Source of the DNA: Chlorobium sp. N1
GTDB lineage: Bacteria; Bacteroidota; Chlorobiia; Chlorobiales; Chlorobiaceae
Direction: 5' to 3'
Length of the DNA: 64,000 bases
NCBI RefSeq assembly: GCF_004332115.1
Contig: NZ_SJPA01000006.1
Span: 47,146 to 111,145 of the forward strand
Shown here: in pieces, positions 25,021 through 35,112 of the stretch
Layout: each line of letters starts with the position of its first letter
Position numbering within the stretch: position 1 is the stretch's first letter
Notes under the pieces: model-generated
The model's input: the letters and a program-made list of their open reading frames with translations, nothing else
Told to the model about the DNA's origin: nothing
The model's database searches: none
Program-made: the position numbers and the translations under genes

Positions 25021-26436
25021 ATGACGACTGAAGCACCGGTGCTCGACTATAAAGTCGCCGATATCTCCCTGGCCGAATGGGGCCGCAAGGAGATCGAAAT
25101 CGCAGAGAAAGAGATGCCCGGCCTCATGGCCACCCGCAGGAAGTACGAGGGCAAAAAGCCCCTCCAGGGCGCCCGCATCTCCGGATCGCTCCACATGACC
25201 ATCCAGACCGCCGTCCTCATCGAGACCCTCGTCGAACTCGGCGCAGAGGTCCGCTGGGCGAGCTGCAACATCTTCTCGACCCAGGACCACGCCGCCGCGG
25301 CAATCGCCGCCGCAGGCGTCCCGGTCTTCGCCTGGAAGGGCGAGACCCTCGACGAGTACTGGTGGTGCACCCGCCAGGCCCTCGAGTTCGAAGGCGGCAA
25401 GGGGCCGAACCTCATCGTCGACGACGGCGGTGACGCAACCCTCATGATCCTGCTCGGCTACAAGATCGAAAACGATCCCTCGATGCTCGACAAGGAGCAG
25501 AAGGTCGCCGAAGTCAGGGCGCTCTACGGCCAGCTCAAGGCCGTCTTCGAAGAGGACAACCAGCGCTGGCACAAGGTGGCCGCCGAAATGAAAGGCGTCT
25601 CCGAAGAGACCACCACCGGCGTGCACCGCCTCTACCAGATGATGGAGAAGGGCGAACTCCTCTTCCCCGCCATCAACGTCAACGACTCGGTCACCAAGTC
25701 GAAGTTCGACAACCTCTACGGCTGCCGCGAGTCGCTCGCCGACGGCATCAAGCGCGCCACCGACGTCATGATCGCCGGCAAGGTCGCAGTCGTCCTCGGT
25801 TACGGAGACGTCGGCAAGGGCTGCGCCCACTCCATGCGCTCCTACGGCGCCCGCGTGATCGTGACCGAAATCGACCCGATCTGCGCACTCCAGGCCGCAA
25901 TGGAGGGATTCGAGGTCACCACGATGGACCGTGCCGTCAAGGAGGGCAACATCTTCGTCACCACCACCGGCAACAAGGATGTCATCACCCTCGAGCATAT
26001 GAAGCAGATGCCCGACGAGGCCATCGTCTGCAACATCGGCCACTTCGACAACGAAATCCAGGTCGAGGCGCTCAACGAATTCAAGGGTGCGACGAAGATC
26101 AACATCAAGCCGCAGGTCGACAAGTACGTCTTCGAAGACGGCCGCTCGATGTACATGCTCGCCGAAGGCCGCCTGGTCAATCTCGGCTGCGCCACCGGCC
26201 ACCCGTCGTTCGTCATGAGCAACTCGTTCACCAACCAGACGCTCGCCCAGATCGAACTCTGGAAGAACGACTACGAGGTGGGCGTCTACCGCCTTCCCAA
26301 GCAGCTCGACGAAGAGGTCGCACGCCTCCACCTCGAGCAGATCGGCGTGAAGCTCACGACCCTCTCCAAGGAACAGGCCGAATACCTCGGCGTTCCGGTA
26401 GAAGGCCCGTTCAAGCCGGAGCACTACCGGTACTAA
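25021..26436 (+). CDS. ahcY: adenosylhomocysteinase
   Basis: 471 residues with the NAD-binding motif [16 protein letters not shown] and the C-terminal KPEHYRY conserved in S-adenosylhomocysteine hydrolases. It splits SAH into adenosine and homocysteine, relieving product inhibition of methyltransferases, which are heavily used for bacteriochlorophyll side-chain methylation in this group. It follows metK by 83 bp on the same strand, presumably sharing the leader-controlled transcript. Confidence 0.98.
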   Translation: MTTEAPVLDYKVADISLAEWGRKEIEIAEKEMPGLMATRRKYEGKKPLQGARISGSLHMTIQTAVLIETLVELGAEVRWASCNIFSTQDHAAAAIAAAGVPVFAWKGETLDEYWWCTRQALEFEGGKGPNLIVDDGGDATLMILLGYKIENDPSMLDKEQKVAEVRALYGQLKAVFEEDNQRWHKVAAEMKGVSEETTTGVHRLYQMMEKGELLFPAINVNDSVTKSKFDNLYGCRESLADGIKRATDVMIAGKVAVVLGYGDVGKGCAHSMRSYGARVIVTEIDPICALQAAMEGFEVTTMDRAVKEGNIFVTTTGNKDVITLEHMKQMPDEAIVCNIGHFDNEIQVEALNEFKGATKINIKPQVDKYVFEDGRSMYMLAEGRLVNLGCATGHPSFVMSNSFTNQTLAQIELWKNDYEVGVYRLPKQLDEEVARLHLEQIGVKLTTLSKEQAEYLGVPVEGPFKPEHYRY

Positions 26437-26453
26437 GGTTGAATGACAGCAAT

Positions 26454-26470
26454 CCCCCCCCCGGGGGGGG
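26454..26470. repeat. C9G8 homopolymer palindrome
   Basis: Nine C followed by eight G, 17 bp after the ahcY stop codon and just before its terminator. Confidence 0.9.
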
Positions 26471-26473
26471 ATA

Positions 26474-26510
26474 CGGAAAAAGGCGGCTTTCGGGCCGCCT
26501 TTTCCGTTTT
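26474..26510 (+). terminator. terminator of metK-ahcY
   Basis: CGGAAAAAGGCGGC pairs with GCCGCCTTTTCCG across a TTTCGG loop and ends in T4. The A/T-rich base of the stem lets it serve in both directions. Confidence 0.88.
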
Positions 26511-26558
26511 CATGACAAATCGGGATATCCACTGCGCTCATGCAGGCTGGGGAAGGAG

Positions 26559-26630
26559 CTGGGGCGGCAGGATTCGAACCTGCGGATGTCGGCTCCAAAG
26601 GCCGATGCCTTACCACTTGGCGACGCCCCA
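26559..26630 (-). tRNA. tRNA-Gln (TTG)
   Basis: Minus-strand cloverleaf: acceptor TGGGGCG/CGCCCCA, anticodon stem TCGGC/GCCGA around CTTTGGA giving TTG, T arm GCAGG-TTCGAAT-CCTGC, discriminator G. CCA is not encoded. Confidence 0.95.
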
Positions 26631-26794
26631 AAACGGGGCTCAAGTATACGCATATTCGCTGAAATTCACAACCTGGGCGGGGAGCCCGAACCCCGGGCGG
26701 GGTTGGCAGTGGAAGGCATTTCTGGTATCTTTCCAAAAAACTGCGCCTGACGGACACACCGCCGGGCAACGACCATCCCCAGAACACCTCCGCC

Positions 26795-27445
26795 ATGACC
26801 CGAATCAAGATCTGCGGCATCACCCGGACCGAAGATGCGCTCGAAGCCTGCAGGGCGGGAGCCGACGCGCTGGGCTTCAACTTCAGCCAGGCAAGCCCCC
26901 GATGCATCAGCCCGGACCGGGCCCGCGAAATCGTCCGCCGGCTCCCTCCGTTCGTCACGGCGGTCGGCGTCTTCGTCGATCAGGAACCCGAAGAGCTCGT
27001 CGGGATCTGCCGCCATGCATCCCTTACGCTGGCGCAGCTGCACGGCAGCCGGTACGGGGAGGTTGAGACGGCGGCCGTGCGTGGAGTCAGGGTGCTGAAG
27101 GTGTTCCGCCCAGAAGCGGAGTTCACCCCTGAAACAGTCGACCGCTTCAGGGAGCGTACCGGAGTGGAGGACTTCCTTTTCGACACCTACCGGCCGGGCA
27201 TGGAAGGGGGGACCGGAGAACGGATGGAGGAGAGCGTTGCCGGAAGGATCTTCGGCGCGCTTCCCGAAGGATGCCGCGGCGTGCTTGCCGGCGGACTGAA
27301 CCCCGGAAACGTCGCAGAAGGCGTCGAACGGCTACGCCCCTACGCGGTCGACACGGCAAGCGGCGTCGAGTCCGCACCGGGAATCAAGGATCCGGAAACG
27401 ATGCGGGCCTTCGTCCGGGCGGTACGGCTCGCCGACCGGAACTGA
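26795..27445 (+). CDS. trpF: phosphoribosylanthranilate isomerase
   Basis: 216 residues, a single TIM barrel. The catalytic Cys lies in IKICGITRTEDA at the N-terminus, and the C-terminal phosphate-binding loops are LAGGLNPGNV and VDTASGVESAPGIKD. It converts phosphoribosyl anthranilate to the carboxyphenylaminodeoxyribulose phosphate in tryptophan synthesis. No other trp genes are adjacent. It converges on the hydrolase gene with only 3 bp between stops. Confidence 0.95.
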   Translation: MTRIKICGITRTEDALEACRAGADALGFNFSQASPRCISPDRAREIVRRLPPFVTAVGVFVDQEPEELVGICRHASLTLAQLHGSRYGEVETAAVRGVRVLKVFRPEAEFTPETVDRFRERTGVEDFLFDTYRPGMEGGTGERMEESVAGRIFGALPEGCRGVLAGGLNPGNVAEGVERLRPYAVDTASGVESAPGIKDPETMRAFVRAVRLADRN

Positions 27446-27448
27446 GCT

Positions 27449-28411
27449 TCAGCCGACGGAAGCCATCTGGCCGAGGATAAGCTCCGAGGCGGTATCGGGA
27501 AGCTCGAGCGTAATGAGGTGGCCGCACTGCGGAACCCCGACATAACGGCCTTTTCCCGTCATCTCCTGCAGCTTCCTGGCGTTCTCGGCCGTCATGATCG
27601 AATCCCCCTCCCCCGCCACGAACAGGATCGGCGCATCGACCGAACGCACCATGTCCGGCACAGCCCCGGTGGTCTCCAGCGAAGTGATCTGGCCGGTGGT
27701 CTGCTCGATGGCATCGGGATCACAGAGCCCGAGGCTCTCGAAGCCGATCAGGATGTCGTGCAGCGTCACGGTGTTGCGGGCAAGCACCAGGCGGGCGAAG
27801 ACGTAGACCGGAAACCACCAGGTGAGCTTGCGCAGCATGATGTTGAAGACGAAGTTGATGGCGTTCGGAGCGAACTCCGCGATCATCTCGCTGTTGGGCA
27901 GGTAGCCGAAGTTGAAGAAGGTCATCGAACGAAGCCTCTCGGAATGGCTTCCGGCGTAGTCGAGCGCCACGAGCGCGCCGAACGAGAACGCCGCCAGGTG
28001 GAAACGCTCGAGTTTGAGCCCGTCGACCAGGGCCGAGAGGTCAAGGGCGAACGAACCGATGCGGTAGCGGTTTTCGGGGTCGTTGGCCGACCAGCCGTGG
28101 CCGCGCAGGTCGTAGGCGATGGTGCGCACCCCCGCTTCGTTGAGCGAGCGCACCACATGGTGCCACCACATCCACCAGCAGTCCCACCCATGAACCAGAA
28201 CGATTGTCTGGGCGGCATCCTCCGGCCCCGAGACGTGGTAGTGGTGGACGATGCCGTTCACTTCGATGAACCGGCTGCCTTCGGCGAGCTCGAGCTCGTA
28301 GGCGGCCCGGCGCGCAGCGTCACGGTCGGCCGAAGCAGCCTGGCGGCGGAGGCGGTCGCAGTATGCGGTGAATTTTTCGGTGGGAGGTGCGCAAGGGGGA
28401 AGTTGTGCCAT
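27449..28411 (-). CDS. alpha/beta hydrolase
   Basis: 320 residues with the oxyanion-region motif VLVHGWDCWWMWW, the nucleophile elbow AFSFGA (Ser in S-F-G context, with Ala instead of the usual Gly at the first position) and the late catalytic His in PQCGHLITLE. It is an alpha/beta-fold hydrolase of unknown substrate, with a Trp/Phe-rich cap region (about 180-215) that suggests a hydrophobic ligand. It follows the antiporter gene on the same strand after 89 bp. Confidence 0.85.
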   Translation of the reverse strand: MAQLPPCAPPTEKFTAYCDRLRRQAASADRDAARRAAYELELAEGSRFIEVNGIVHHYHVSGPEDAAQTIVLVHGWDCWWMWWHHVVRSLNEAGVRTIAYDLRGHGWSANDPENRYRIGSFALDLSALVDGLKLERFHLAAFSFGALVALDYAGSHSERLRSMTFFNFGYLPNSEMIAEFAPNAINFVFNIMLRKLTWWFPVYVFARLVLARNTVTLHDILIGFESLGLCDPDAIEQTTGQITSLETTGAVPDMVRSVDAPILFVAGEGDSIMTAENARKLQEMTGKGRYVGVPQCGHLITLELPDTASELILGQMASVG

Positions 28412-28500
28412 GTGGAGTCGAGTCTGGTGTACGAATCAACTGCTTCTGCTACCGTAATATACACGAACCGGAGCCAAAACCCGAACCCCTCTTTCTCCCC

Positions 28501-30255
28501 CTACCTCAGCATCCCGGGCGAGTGGCGGAAGATCTTCTCGCACTCGCGGCGGATGATCTCCTGCTGCTGGAGGATCAGCTCGGGATCGACCGTGAAGTGG
28601 TTGAGCAGCTGCGAGAAAATCTGGATGGAGGTCTCGAACTTCTCGGTCACCACCACGTCGGCCCCCGCCGCATAGAGCTCGTCGATGCGGTCCAGCGTAC
28701 GGGAGCGCACGATAATGAAGGCTTTCGGGTTGATCTGGCGGATCATGCCGATGCTGCGCCGGACGGCCGTCATATCCGAAATCCCGAGAACAACGGCGCG
28801 CGCATGGTCGATGCCTGCGCGCAGGAGCGACTTGCGCTCGGTGCAGTCGCCGTAGTAGATCGGCTCGCCCTTGCGGCGCATGTTCCTGACGATCTCGCGG
28901 TCGATCTCGAGCACGGAGTACGAGATGTTCGTGGCATGCAGCACCGCGGCGACGTTCTGGCCGTTGACGCCGAAGCCGATGATGGCCGCATGGATCTCCC
29001 CGGCGCAGATGATGGTGCTGTCGTCGGGACGCACGGGCGCCGTCGGCGCATTGCGAGAGACGAGGGGGATGAAGCCGAGGGCGGGAGCCACCTGGTCGGC
29101 CAGGCGCGGCGCGATGGCGATCATCGCCGGCGTAACGATCATCGTGACCACGATGATGGAGAGCATCGCCTGGAACACCTCATGGTCGATGACGTTGTTG
29201 CTGAGCCCGCTCTCGGCGAGCACGAAGGAGAACTCTCCGATCTGGGCCAGCGCCATGCCGGCCATCAGGCTCACCCGTATCGAGTTGCCGAGAAAGACCG
29301 AGACGATGGTCACGAGCAGCCCCTTGACGAGCAGCACGCCGAGGGCGATCAGCGCGAACAGCGGCAGGTCGATCATCCTGACGTCGAGCAGGAGGCCGAC
29401 GGAAATGAAGAAGATGCTGGTGAAGGCCTCGCGGAACGGGTCGATCGTCACGCTGATCTGGTGGCTCTCGTCGGTACTGGCGATGACCATGCCGGCGACG
29501 AACGAGCCGAGCGCGAGCGAAAGTCCCGCCATGGAGGTCAGCCAGGCCGAACCGAAGCAGATCACCAGCGCGCCGATGACGAGCACCTCGCGGGCATGCA
29601 GCGAGGCGATGATGCGCACCATCCTCGGCATGAAGATGCGGAAGCCGAAGAAGATCCCCGAAGCGAAAAGTGCGATGAAGCCGATCTTGCGGAACACCGT
29701 CTCAAGAGAGGGGACCACCTCGGGATTGAGGAAACTGATGCCGATCATGAGCGGCACGATGGCCAGGTCCTGGAAAATGAGGATGCCGAGAGCGATGCGG
29801 CCGTGCGGCAGCTCAAGCTCTTCGCGGTCGGTCAGGATCTTCAGGCAGATGGCCGTACTGCTGACCGAAAAGGCCAGCCCGAGGAAGATCGCGGCCGAGG
29901 TCGAGATCTCGCGGCCTATGGCAAGCATCAGCCAGTAGGCCAGGAAGCTGACGGCCATACCGGTAATGACGATCTGCACCACCCCGCCGACGAGCACGAT
30001 GCGCCGGAGGCGCTTGAGGTCGTCGAGCGAAAACTCGAGGCCGATGGTGAAGAGCAGCAGCACCACACCGAGTTCGGCGAGGGTCGAGATGAGCTTTTCG
30101 TCGTAGACGACACCGATGCCAGACGGGCCCAGGATGATGCCGGTGAAAATCAGTCCGATGACCGGAGGGATCTTCAGCCGCTGGAAAACCAGGATGATGG
30201 CCACGGCCATGGCGCCGATCAGGACCAGTTCACCGAGGAAGTCGAATTCGTGCAT
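28501..30255 (-). CDS. KefB/CPA2-type cation:proton antiporter with TrkA-N domain
   Basis: 584 residues from the ATG at 30255, chosen because a first membrane helix follows directly; the frame remains open to 30357. The N-terminal ~385 residues form about 12-13 membrane helices of the CPA2 Na+/H+ exchanger fold. The C-terminal TrkA-N domain (about 425-545) has the nucleotide-binding IIGFGVNGQNVAAVL. Family members exchange K+ or Na+ for protons, and the Rossmann domain gates them by NAD(H) or nucleotides. It is divergent from the SulP gene. Confidence 0.9.
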   Translation of the reverse strand: MHEFDFLGELVLIGAMAVAIILVFQRLKIPPVIGLIFTGIILGPSGIGVVYDEKLISTLAELGVVLLLFTIGLEFSLDDLKRLRRIVLVGGVVQIVITGMAVSFLAYWLMLAIGREISTSAAIFLGLAFSVSSTAICLKILTDREELELPHGRIALGILIFQDLAIVPLMIGISFLNPEVVPSLETVFRKIGFIALFASGIFFGFRIFMPRMVRIIASLHAREVLVIGALVICFGSAWLTSMAGLSLALGSFVAGMVIASTDESHQISVTIDPFREAFTSIFFISVGLLLDVRMIDLPLFALIALGVLLVKGLLVTIVSVFLGNSIRVSLMAGMALAQIGEFSFVLAESGLSNNVIDHEVFQAMLSIIVVTMIVTPAMIAIAPRLADQVAPALGFIPLVSRNAPTAPVRPDDSTIICAGEIHAAIIGFGVNGQNVAAVLHATNISYSVLEIDREIVRNMRRKGEPIYYGDCTERKSLLRAGIDHARAVVLGISDMTAVRRSIGMIRQINPKAFIIVRSRTLDRIDELYAAGADVVVTEKFETSIQIFSQLLNHFTVDPELILQQQEIIRRECEKIFRHSPGMLR

Positions 30256-30552
30256 AAACGGCAGAGGTTTTTCGAAGAGAGGCAGGGTGTCCGGGCTGAA
30301 ATGGGCCGGACGCCTGTACTTATAGGTACTCTTTCCATACTGAAATACCAACAACATTCAGCAAACCCGAACCGCTTTGCGAGCGAAAACCCCACCCGAA
30401 GGAGAGCCGAAGGGAAGCGACAGAGGAAAAACTGCGGCGGCGGGATGCGGCTATATTGATAAAACCTTATAAAAAAGTTATATAGAAATCCTTCCGCCGC
30501 CGGACGATACCGGCCGGCGGGCCTGTTCATTTTCATTTTCCAGGCGCACACC

Positions 30553-32265
30553 ATGTTCAAACCCAAGTTCTTTACCGTCCTCCCCGGGCTCACGAAGGAA
30601 CAGCTCGCCAGGGACGCCGTCTCCGGCATCCTTGTCGGCATCGTCGCCCTTCCGCTTGCCATCGCATTCGCGATCGCATCGGGCGTCTCGCCCGAAAAGG
30701 GCCTTATTACCGCCGTCATCGGCGGCTTCATTGTCTCTTTCCTCGGCGGCAGCCGCGTGCAGATCGGAGGGCCTACCGGAGCGTTCATCGTCATCCTCTA
30801 CGGCATCGTCCAGCAATACGGGATCAACGGCCTCATGGTGGCCACCGTCATGGCCGGCGTCATCCTCATCCTGATGGGCGTGGCGCAGTTCGGCTCCCTC
30901 ATCAAGTTCATCCCCTATCCGGTCATCGTCGGCTTCACCACCGGCATCGCCGTCATCATCTTCTCCACCCAGATCAGGGATCTTTTGGGCCTCGACATCG
31001 CCTCGGTTCCGCCCGACTTCCTGGAAAAATGGGCCGCCTACGCCGCCCACATCCGCTCCATAGATCCCCCGACGGCCCTCACCGGAGCCCTGGCGCTGGC
31101 GATCATCGCGCTCTGGCCGAAAGTATCGCGCAAGATCCCCGGCTCGATCGTCGCCATCATCGCCACCACCGTCCTCGTCCAGTCGCTGCAGCTCGACGTC
31201 GCCACGATCGAAAGCCGGTTCGGAGAGATCCCCTCCACCCTCCCGGCCCCGGCGCTTCCCTCGTTCGACCTGCAGACGGTCCGCCAGCTCATCATGCCGG
31301 CAACGACCATCGCCATCCTCGGCGCGATTGAAGCACTGCTCTCGGCCGTCGTGGCCGACGGCATGATCGGCGGAAGGCACAAGTCGAACATGGAGCTCAT
31401 CGCACAGGGCATAGCCAACATCGTCACCCCCCTCTTCGGAGGCATCCCCGTCACCGGTGCCATCGCAAGAACGGCCACCAACATCAAGAACGGCGGAAGG
31501 ACGCCGGTCGCCGGCATCGTCCACGCCCTGACGCTCCTCGGGATCATGCTCCTCTTCGGCCGGTGGGCCGGACTGATCCCGATGCCGGCGCTTGCGGCCA
31601 TCCTCATCGTCGTCGCCTGGAACATGAGCGAGTACCATGTCTTCCGCCAGCTCCTGAAAAGCCCCAAAAGCGACGTCATCGTCCTGCTTACCACCTTCAG
31701 CCTCACCGTACTCTTCGACCTTACCGTCGCCATCGAGATCGGCATGCTCCTGGCCGTCATCCTCTTCATGCGCCGCATGGCCGAGCTCACCAACGTCGGC
31801 GTCATCACCCGCGAGCTCAAGGATCGCGACGAGGAAGACGATCCGAACACCATCATCACCCGAAGCGTCCCCGAAGGGGTCGAGGTCTTCGAAATCAACG
31901 GACCGTTCTTCTTCGGCGCCGTCTCGAAGTTCCGCGACGCCATGCACATCGTCGAAAAAGCGCCGAAAGTGCGCATCGTCAGGATGCGCCAGGTCCAGTC
32001 GATCGACGCCACCGGCCTGAACATGGTCAAGGACATGATCGAGGACTGCCGGAAAAGCGGCACGCTTTTGATCCTCTCGGGCGTCCACGCGCAGCCCATG
32101 TTCGCACTCCAGCAGTACGGCCTCTACGACCGGATCGGCGAAGAGAACATCTTCGGCAACATCGACGACGCGCTCGATCGTGCAAGAGAAACACTCGGAC
32201 TCCCCAAAGAAGGCCGCCTGAGGAACTTCGTCCCTTCCGTGAAACGCGAGGAGAGCGAAAACTGA
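30553..32265 (+). CDS. SulP-family anion transporter with STAS domain
   Basis: 570 residues: the SulP membrane domain (about 15-405; signatures [22 protein letters not shown] and [20 protein letters not shown]) and a C-terminal STAS domain (about 435-550; [17 protein letters not shown]). Family members carry sulfate, bicarbonate or other anions. In an organism fixing CO2 by the reverse TCA cycle and oxidising sulfide, either bicarbonate uptake or sulfate movement is plausible, and sequence alone cannot decide. It is transcribed from the ~300-bp divergent intergenic region shared with the antiporter, which holds no gene I can support. Confidence 0.92.
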   Translation: MFKPKFFTVLPGLTKEQLARDAVSGILVGIVALPLAIAFAIASGVSPEKGLITAVIGGFIVSFLGGSRVQIGGPTGAFIVILYGIVQQYGINGLMVATVMAGVILILMGVAQFGSLIKFIPYPVIVGFTTGIAVIIFSTQIRDLLGLDIASVPPDFLEKWAAYAAHIRSIDPPTALTGALALAIIALWPKVSRKIPGSIVAIIATTVLVQSLQLDVATIESRFGEIPSTLPAPALPSFDLQTVRQLIMPATTIAILGAIEALLSAVVADGMIGGRHKSNMELIAQGIANIVTPLFGGIPVTGAIARTATNIKNGGRTPVAGIVHALTLLGIMLLFGRWAGLIPMPALAAILIVVAWNMSEYHVFRQLLKSPKSDVIVLLTTFSLTVLFDLTVAIEIGMLLAVILFMRRMAELTNVGVITRELKDRDEEDDPNTIITRSVPEGVEVFEINGPFFFGAVSKFRDAMHIVEKAPKVRIVRMRQVQSIDATGLNMVKDMIEDCRKSGTLLILSGVHAQPMFALQQYGLYDRIGEENIFGNIDDALDRARETLGLPKEGRLRNFVPSVKREESEN

Positions 32266-32311
32266 ACGCGAAGCGCAATCCGGAACGGAACCGGCAGAAA
32301 CCGCAACAGAA

Positions 32312-32341
32312 AAAGACCGCGACAACAGCGGTCTTTTTTTA
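32312..32341 (+). terminator. terminator after the SulP gene
   Basis: GACCGC-GACAACA-GCGGTC preceded by A residues and followed by T7. Confidence 0.88.
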
Positions 32342-32437
32342 TTTATTTCGGAACTATAAGCCTTTGACTTAAATTATTAAAAAGGAATACTGATCCAACC
32401 GAAACAATACAACATCAAACACAGGAGCATACGAACC

Positions 32438-32746
32438 ATGGACATCCCTTACCGCCCGCTCGGCCCCGTCATGCAGCTCCTCGAAGAGCTCGGCCACGAA
32501 GTGACGTACGCTTACGACGACCTCGTCTTCATCAACGACAACGACTTCCTGCTCCAGTTCGGCAAAACGGGCCCCTCCGTCTCCCTCTACTTCAACCGGG
32601 AGTGCCCCAGGAAAACCGCAGAAAACATCGAACAGAGCATCATCCCCGCCGCAGACCGCAAAGGCATCGCCATCACCCGGAAAGGGGCCTACCGGCTCAT
32701 GGAACAGGAGGGCGAAAGCGTGCAGATCGAGTTTTTCGACCACTAA
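32438..32746 (+). CDS. small conserved-looking hypothetical protein
   Basis: 102 residues, alpha/beta pattern, no signal peptide or membrane segment, rich in acidic residues (VTYAYDDLVFINDNDFLLQFG). The pattern of two beta hairpins and a helix (residues 60-85) looks like a single small domain. Codon usage matches the neighbours. No family recognised; no catalytic motif. It lies between the SulP terminator and the TspO-like gene. Confidence 0.7.
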   Translation: MDIPYRPLGPVMQLLEELGHEVTYAYDDLVFINDNDFLLQFGKTGPSVSLYFNRECPRKTAENIEQSIIPAADRKGIAITRKGAYRLMEQEGESVQIEFFDH

Positions 32747-32853
32747 GCCCTCCAGGGTACAGGACAGCACACCCAGGGCCGGGGAACCATCAGCCCCGGA
32801 TCCGGGGTTCAGACCTGTGGAAAAGAGAACCGCCAACCCCGTCCCCCGAAACC

Positions 32854-33261
32854 ATGCAGACCTGGTACGACAGCCTCGCAAAACCTCCGCTCACCCCGCC
32901 GAAGAAGGTGTTCGGGCCCGTCTGGGGGGCCCTCTACCTGCTTATCTTCACCTCCCTCGCCATCTACTTCAGCACCCCCCTGAAGCCGCATTTCGCGCTG
33001 ACCTGCATCCTGCTCCTCGTCCACTTCACGGCCGGGTTCAGCTGGACCTCGATCTTCTTCGGCCGCAAGCGCATCCTCTGGGCGCTCGCCGACATCGTCG
33101 TTCTCGACCTCACCCTCATCGCCGTGATCACGCTCTTCCTGAAGGCCAGCACCACGGCGGCCCTGCTGCTCCTGCCCTATCTCGGCTGGGGGCTCTTCGC
33201 GACCTACCTCAACCTGGGAATCTACCGGCTCAACCGGAACACGCCGGAAGCCGACACTTGA
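32854..33261 (+). CDS. TspO/MBR family protein
   Basis: 135 residues starting MQTWYDSLAKPPLTPPKKVFGPVW, the WY-x4-KP-x2-TPP-x3-FxPVW signature of TspO, followed by about four to five membrane helices and the typical end LNLGIYRLN. It is shorter than the usual ~155 because the first helix is missing or very short. TspO proteins bind porphyrins and regulate tetrapyrrole-related responses in phototrophs, which fits a bacteriochlorophyll-producing host. The ATG at 32854 is chosen over an open upstream frame without homology. Confidence 0.85.
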   Translation: MQTWYDSLAKPPLTPPKKVFGPVWGALYLLIFTSLAIYFSTPLKPHFALTCILLLVHFTAGFSWTSIFFGRKRILWALADIVVLDLTLIAVITLFLKASTTAALLLLPYLGWGLFATYLNLGIYRLNRNTPEADT

Positions 33262-33325
33262 AGATCGCCGGGGGGTTTGCTAGATTTGGGGGGAAAGGAA
33301 CCCCCGAACCATACGACACGCCCGA

Positions 33326-33545
33326 ATGAAATACTCCGAAGCCCGGACCGGCAGAATCTTCGTCATCCGCCTCGAAGACGGCGATATCCTCCATGAACAG
33401 ATCGAAGCCTTCGCTGAAGAGCACGGCATCGCGAGGGCCTCGCTGATTGCCGTCGGAGCGGCCGACAAAGGCAGCCGCCTCGTCGTCGGCCCGGAGGAGA
33501 GCCGGGTGAGCCCGCCGAAGCCGATGACGCTCGAGCTTCGAGCTG
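33326..33545 (+). pseudogene. 3'-truncated PPC (DUF296) domain gene
   Basis: The first ~70 codons read as a PPC/DUF296 protein (RIFVIRLEDGDILHEQIEAF and HGIARASLIAVGAADKG, ending PPKPMTLEL). A full domain needs about 130-145 residues including the conserved HxH and GxVxxG strands, none of which follow. Instead the frame runs into the antisense of the 3' end of ald from 33568. The gene has lost its second half at a junction around 33545-33567. Confidence 0.75.
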
Positions 33546-33567
33546 CTCGAACCCTGAAAGGCAGGCT

Positions 33568-34671
33568 TCAGGCGAACGGGTTCTCCTCGAACGGAAGAGA
33601 GAGCGACTCGGCAACCGCCCTGTTGGTCAGCCGGCCCTGCCAGGTATTGAGACCGCCTACCAGACCCGGCATCATGACCATCGCGCTCTCCAGGCCGAGA
33701 TCGGCCATCCGGCGGACATAGGGCAGGCTCACCCCCGTCAGCGCCTCGGTCGAGGTCTCGGGGTAGGCTGCAGGCATGTTCGTCACGCAGTAGTGGAGCA
33801 CCCCCTCCTCAACGAAGACGGGATCCTCATGGGTGGTGGGACGGGAGCTCTCGAAGCAACCGCCCTGGTCGATGGCGATGTCGACGAGCACCGCCCCCTT
33901 CTTCATGTGGCGGAGCATCGGGCGGGTGACCAGCTTCGGGGCCGCCGCACCCGGCACCAGCACGGCCCCGATGACGAGATCGGCCGTGGCGAGCTGCTCC
34001 TCGACATGCTGGGCGGTCGAATAGAGGGTACGGACCTGGGCGGGAAGGGAGGACTCGAGCATGCGCATCCGTTCCTGGCCGAGCTCGAGAAGGGTTACCG
34101 AGGCCCCGAGGCCGGCGGCCACCTTGGCGGCATGCATGCCGGCAGATCCGCCGCCGAGCACCACGACGCTGGCCGGAAGCACGCCCGGCACGCCGCCGAG
34201 CAGCTTGCCCCCGCCGCCGAAGCGGCTGCTCTGGAAGTAGGCGCCCATGAGCACGCTCATCTTCCCGGCAATCTCGCTCATCGGCGAGAGAAGCGGCAGG
34301 CGGCCGTTCTCCTCCACCGTCTCGTAGGCGATGGCGGTGACCTCCGTTTCGAGCAGCTTCGAGGCCAGTCCGGGGTTGCCGGCCAGGTGCAGGTAGGTGA
34401 AGAGCACGAGCCCCTTGCGGAAATGGCGGTACTCCTCCTCGAGCGGCTCCTTGACCTTGACGACCAGGTCGCAGCGCCAGGCCTTGTCGGCCGAACCGGT
34501 GACCATGGCTCCGGCCCGGCGGTACTTGTCATCGGAAAAGCCGCTCGACGCGCCGGCCCCCGACTGCACCACCACCCGGTGCCCGCCGGCGACAAGATGG
34601 CGCACCCCGGCAGGTGTGCAGGAGACGCGGGTTTCACCCGTCTTGATCTCGAGAGGGATGCCGATGTTCAT
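33568..34671 (-). CDS. ald: alanine dehydrogenase (classical type)
   Basis: 367 residues from the ATG at 34671 (MNIGIPLEIKTGETRVSCTP, the family N-terminus). It has the NAD-binding motif VVVLGGGSAGMHAAKVAAGLG and the pyruvate/active-site segment VDIAIDQGGCFESSRPTTHEDP. It reversibly aminates pyruvate to alanine with NADH. A second, longer alanine-dehydrogenase-like gene occurs at 50955-52193. Its 3' end abuts the truncated DUF296 gene. Confidence 0.93.
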   Translation of the reverse strand: MNIGIPLEIKTGETRVSCTPAGVRHLVAGGHRVVVQSGAGASSGFSDDKYRRAGAMVTGSADKAWRCDLVVKVKEPLEEEYRHFRKGLVLFTYLHLAGNPGLASKLLETEVTAIAYETVEENGRLPLLSPMSEIAGKMSVLMGAYFQSSRFGGGGKLLGGVPGVLPASVVVLGGGSAGMHAAKVAAGLGASVTLLELGQERMRMLESSLPAQVRTLYSTAQHVEEQLATADLVIGAVLVPGAAAPKLVTRPMLRHMKKGAVLVDIAIDQGGCFESSRPTTHEDPVFVEEGVLHYCVTNMPAAYPETSTEALTGVSLPYVRRMADLGLESAMVMMPGLVGGLNTWQGRLTNRAVAESLSLPFEENPFA

Positions 34672-34826
34672 GATGACTGGATGTTGAGGATTGAAGAGGC
34701 GCTCGCTCTCGGCGCCACAACACAATATACGCTTCGGAGGCGAACAACACCCGATTCGGCGGGAACGACACCCTGGATACAACGCCCCCTGGAGGGCATC
34801 ATAACCGCAACAGAAAACACAAGACC

Positions 34827-35105
34827 ATGCCTGCATTCATGCTTGAAGGATCGTGGTGGCCGGCTCTCTTCCTGGCTCTTTTGGCCGTTTCGATCCCTGC
34901 GATAAAAAAGAGCTTCAGGACACCGGCGCTCGCCGCATCCGCACTCCTCTGGCTTGCGGCAATCGCCGCATCCGCCTTCATGCACGGAGCGCTGGCGGCC
35001 GCGGCTACGGTCCTGATCCCGGCGTTCTGGGGCGTCCTCACAACGCTCGGCGCCATCTTTTTTGCAGGAATCGGAGACCTGGCAAAAAAACGTTACCGCA
35101 CCTGA
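34827..35105 (+). CDS. small two-to-three-helix membrane protein
   Basis: 92 residues, mostly hydrophobic: helices about 10-26, 33-52 and 58-82, ending KKRYRT. No family recognised and no charged catalytic residues. Codon usage is normal for the window. It lies between divergent ald and the convergent YgjP-like gene; it may be an uncharacterised inner-membrane protein. Confidence 0.55.
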   Translation: MPAFMLEGSWWPALFLALLAVSIPAIKKSFRTPALAASALLWLAAIAASAFMHGALAAAATVLIPAFWGVLTTLGAIFFAGIGDLAKKRYRT

Positions 35106-35112
35106 AAAAAGC

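Noticed and set aside
26703..26718. TTGGCAG...GGC sequence upstream of trpF
   Set aside because: The GG-to-GC spacing is nine, not ten, bases and the -12 block does not match.
24991..26958. 655-codon antisense frame over ahcY
   Set aside because: A shadow produced by high G+C and codon bias; ahcY on the plus strand has full family similarity, and the antisense product has no recognisable domain.
28387..30459. 690-codon plus-strand frame over the antiporter
   Set aside because: Antisense of a well-supported KefB-type gene; the product is a charged low-complexity sequence.
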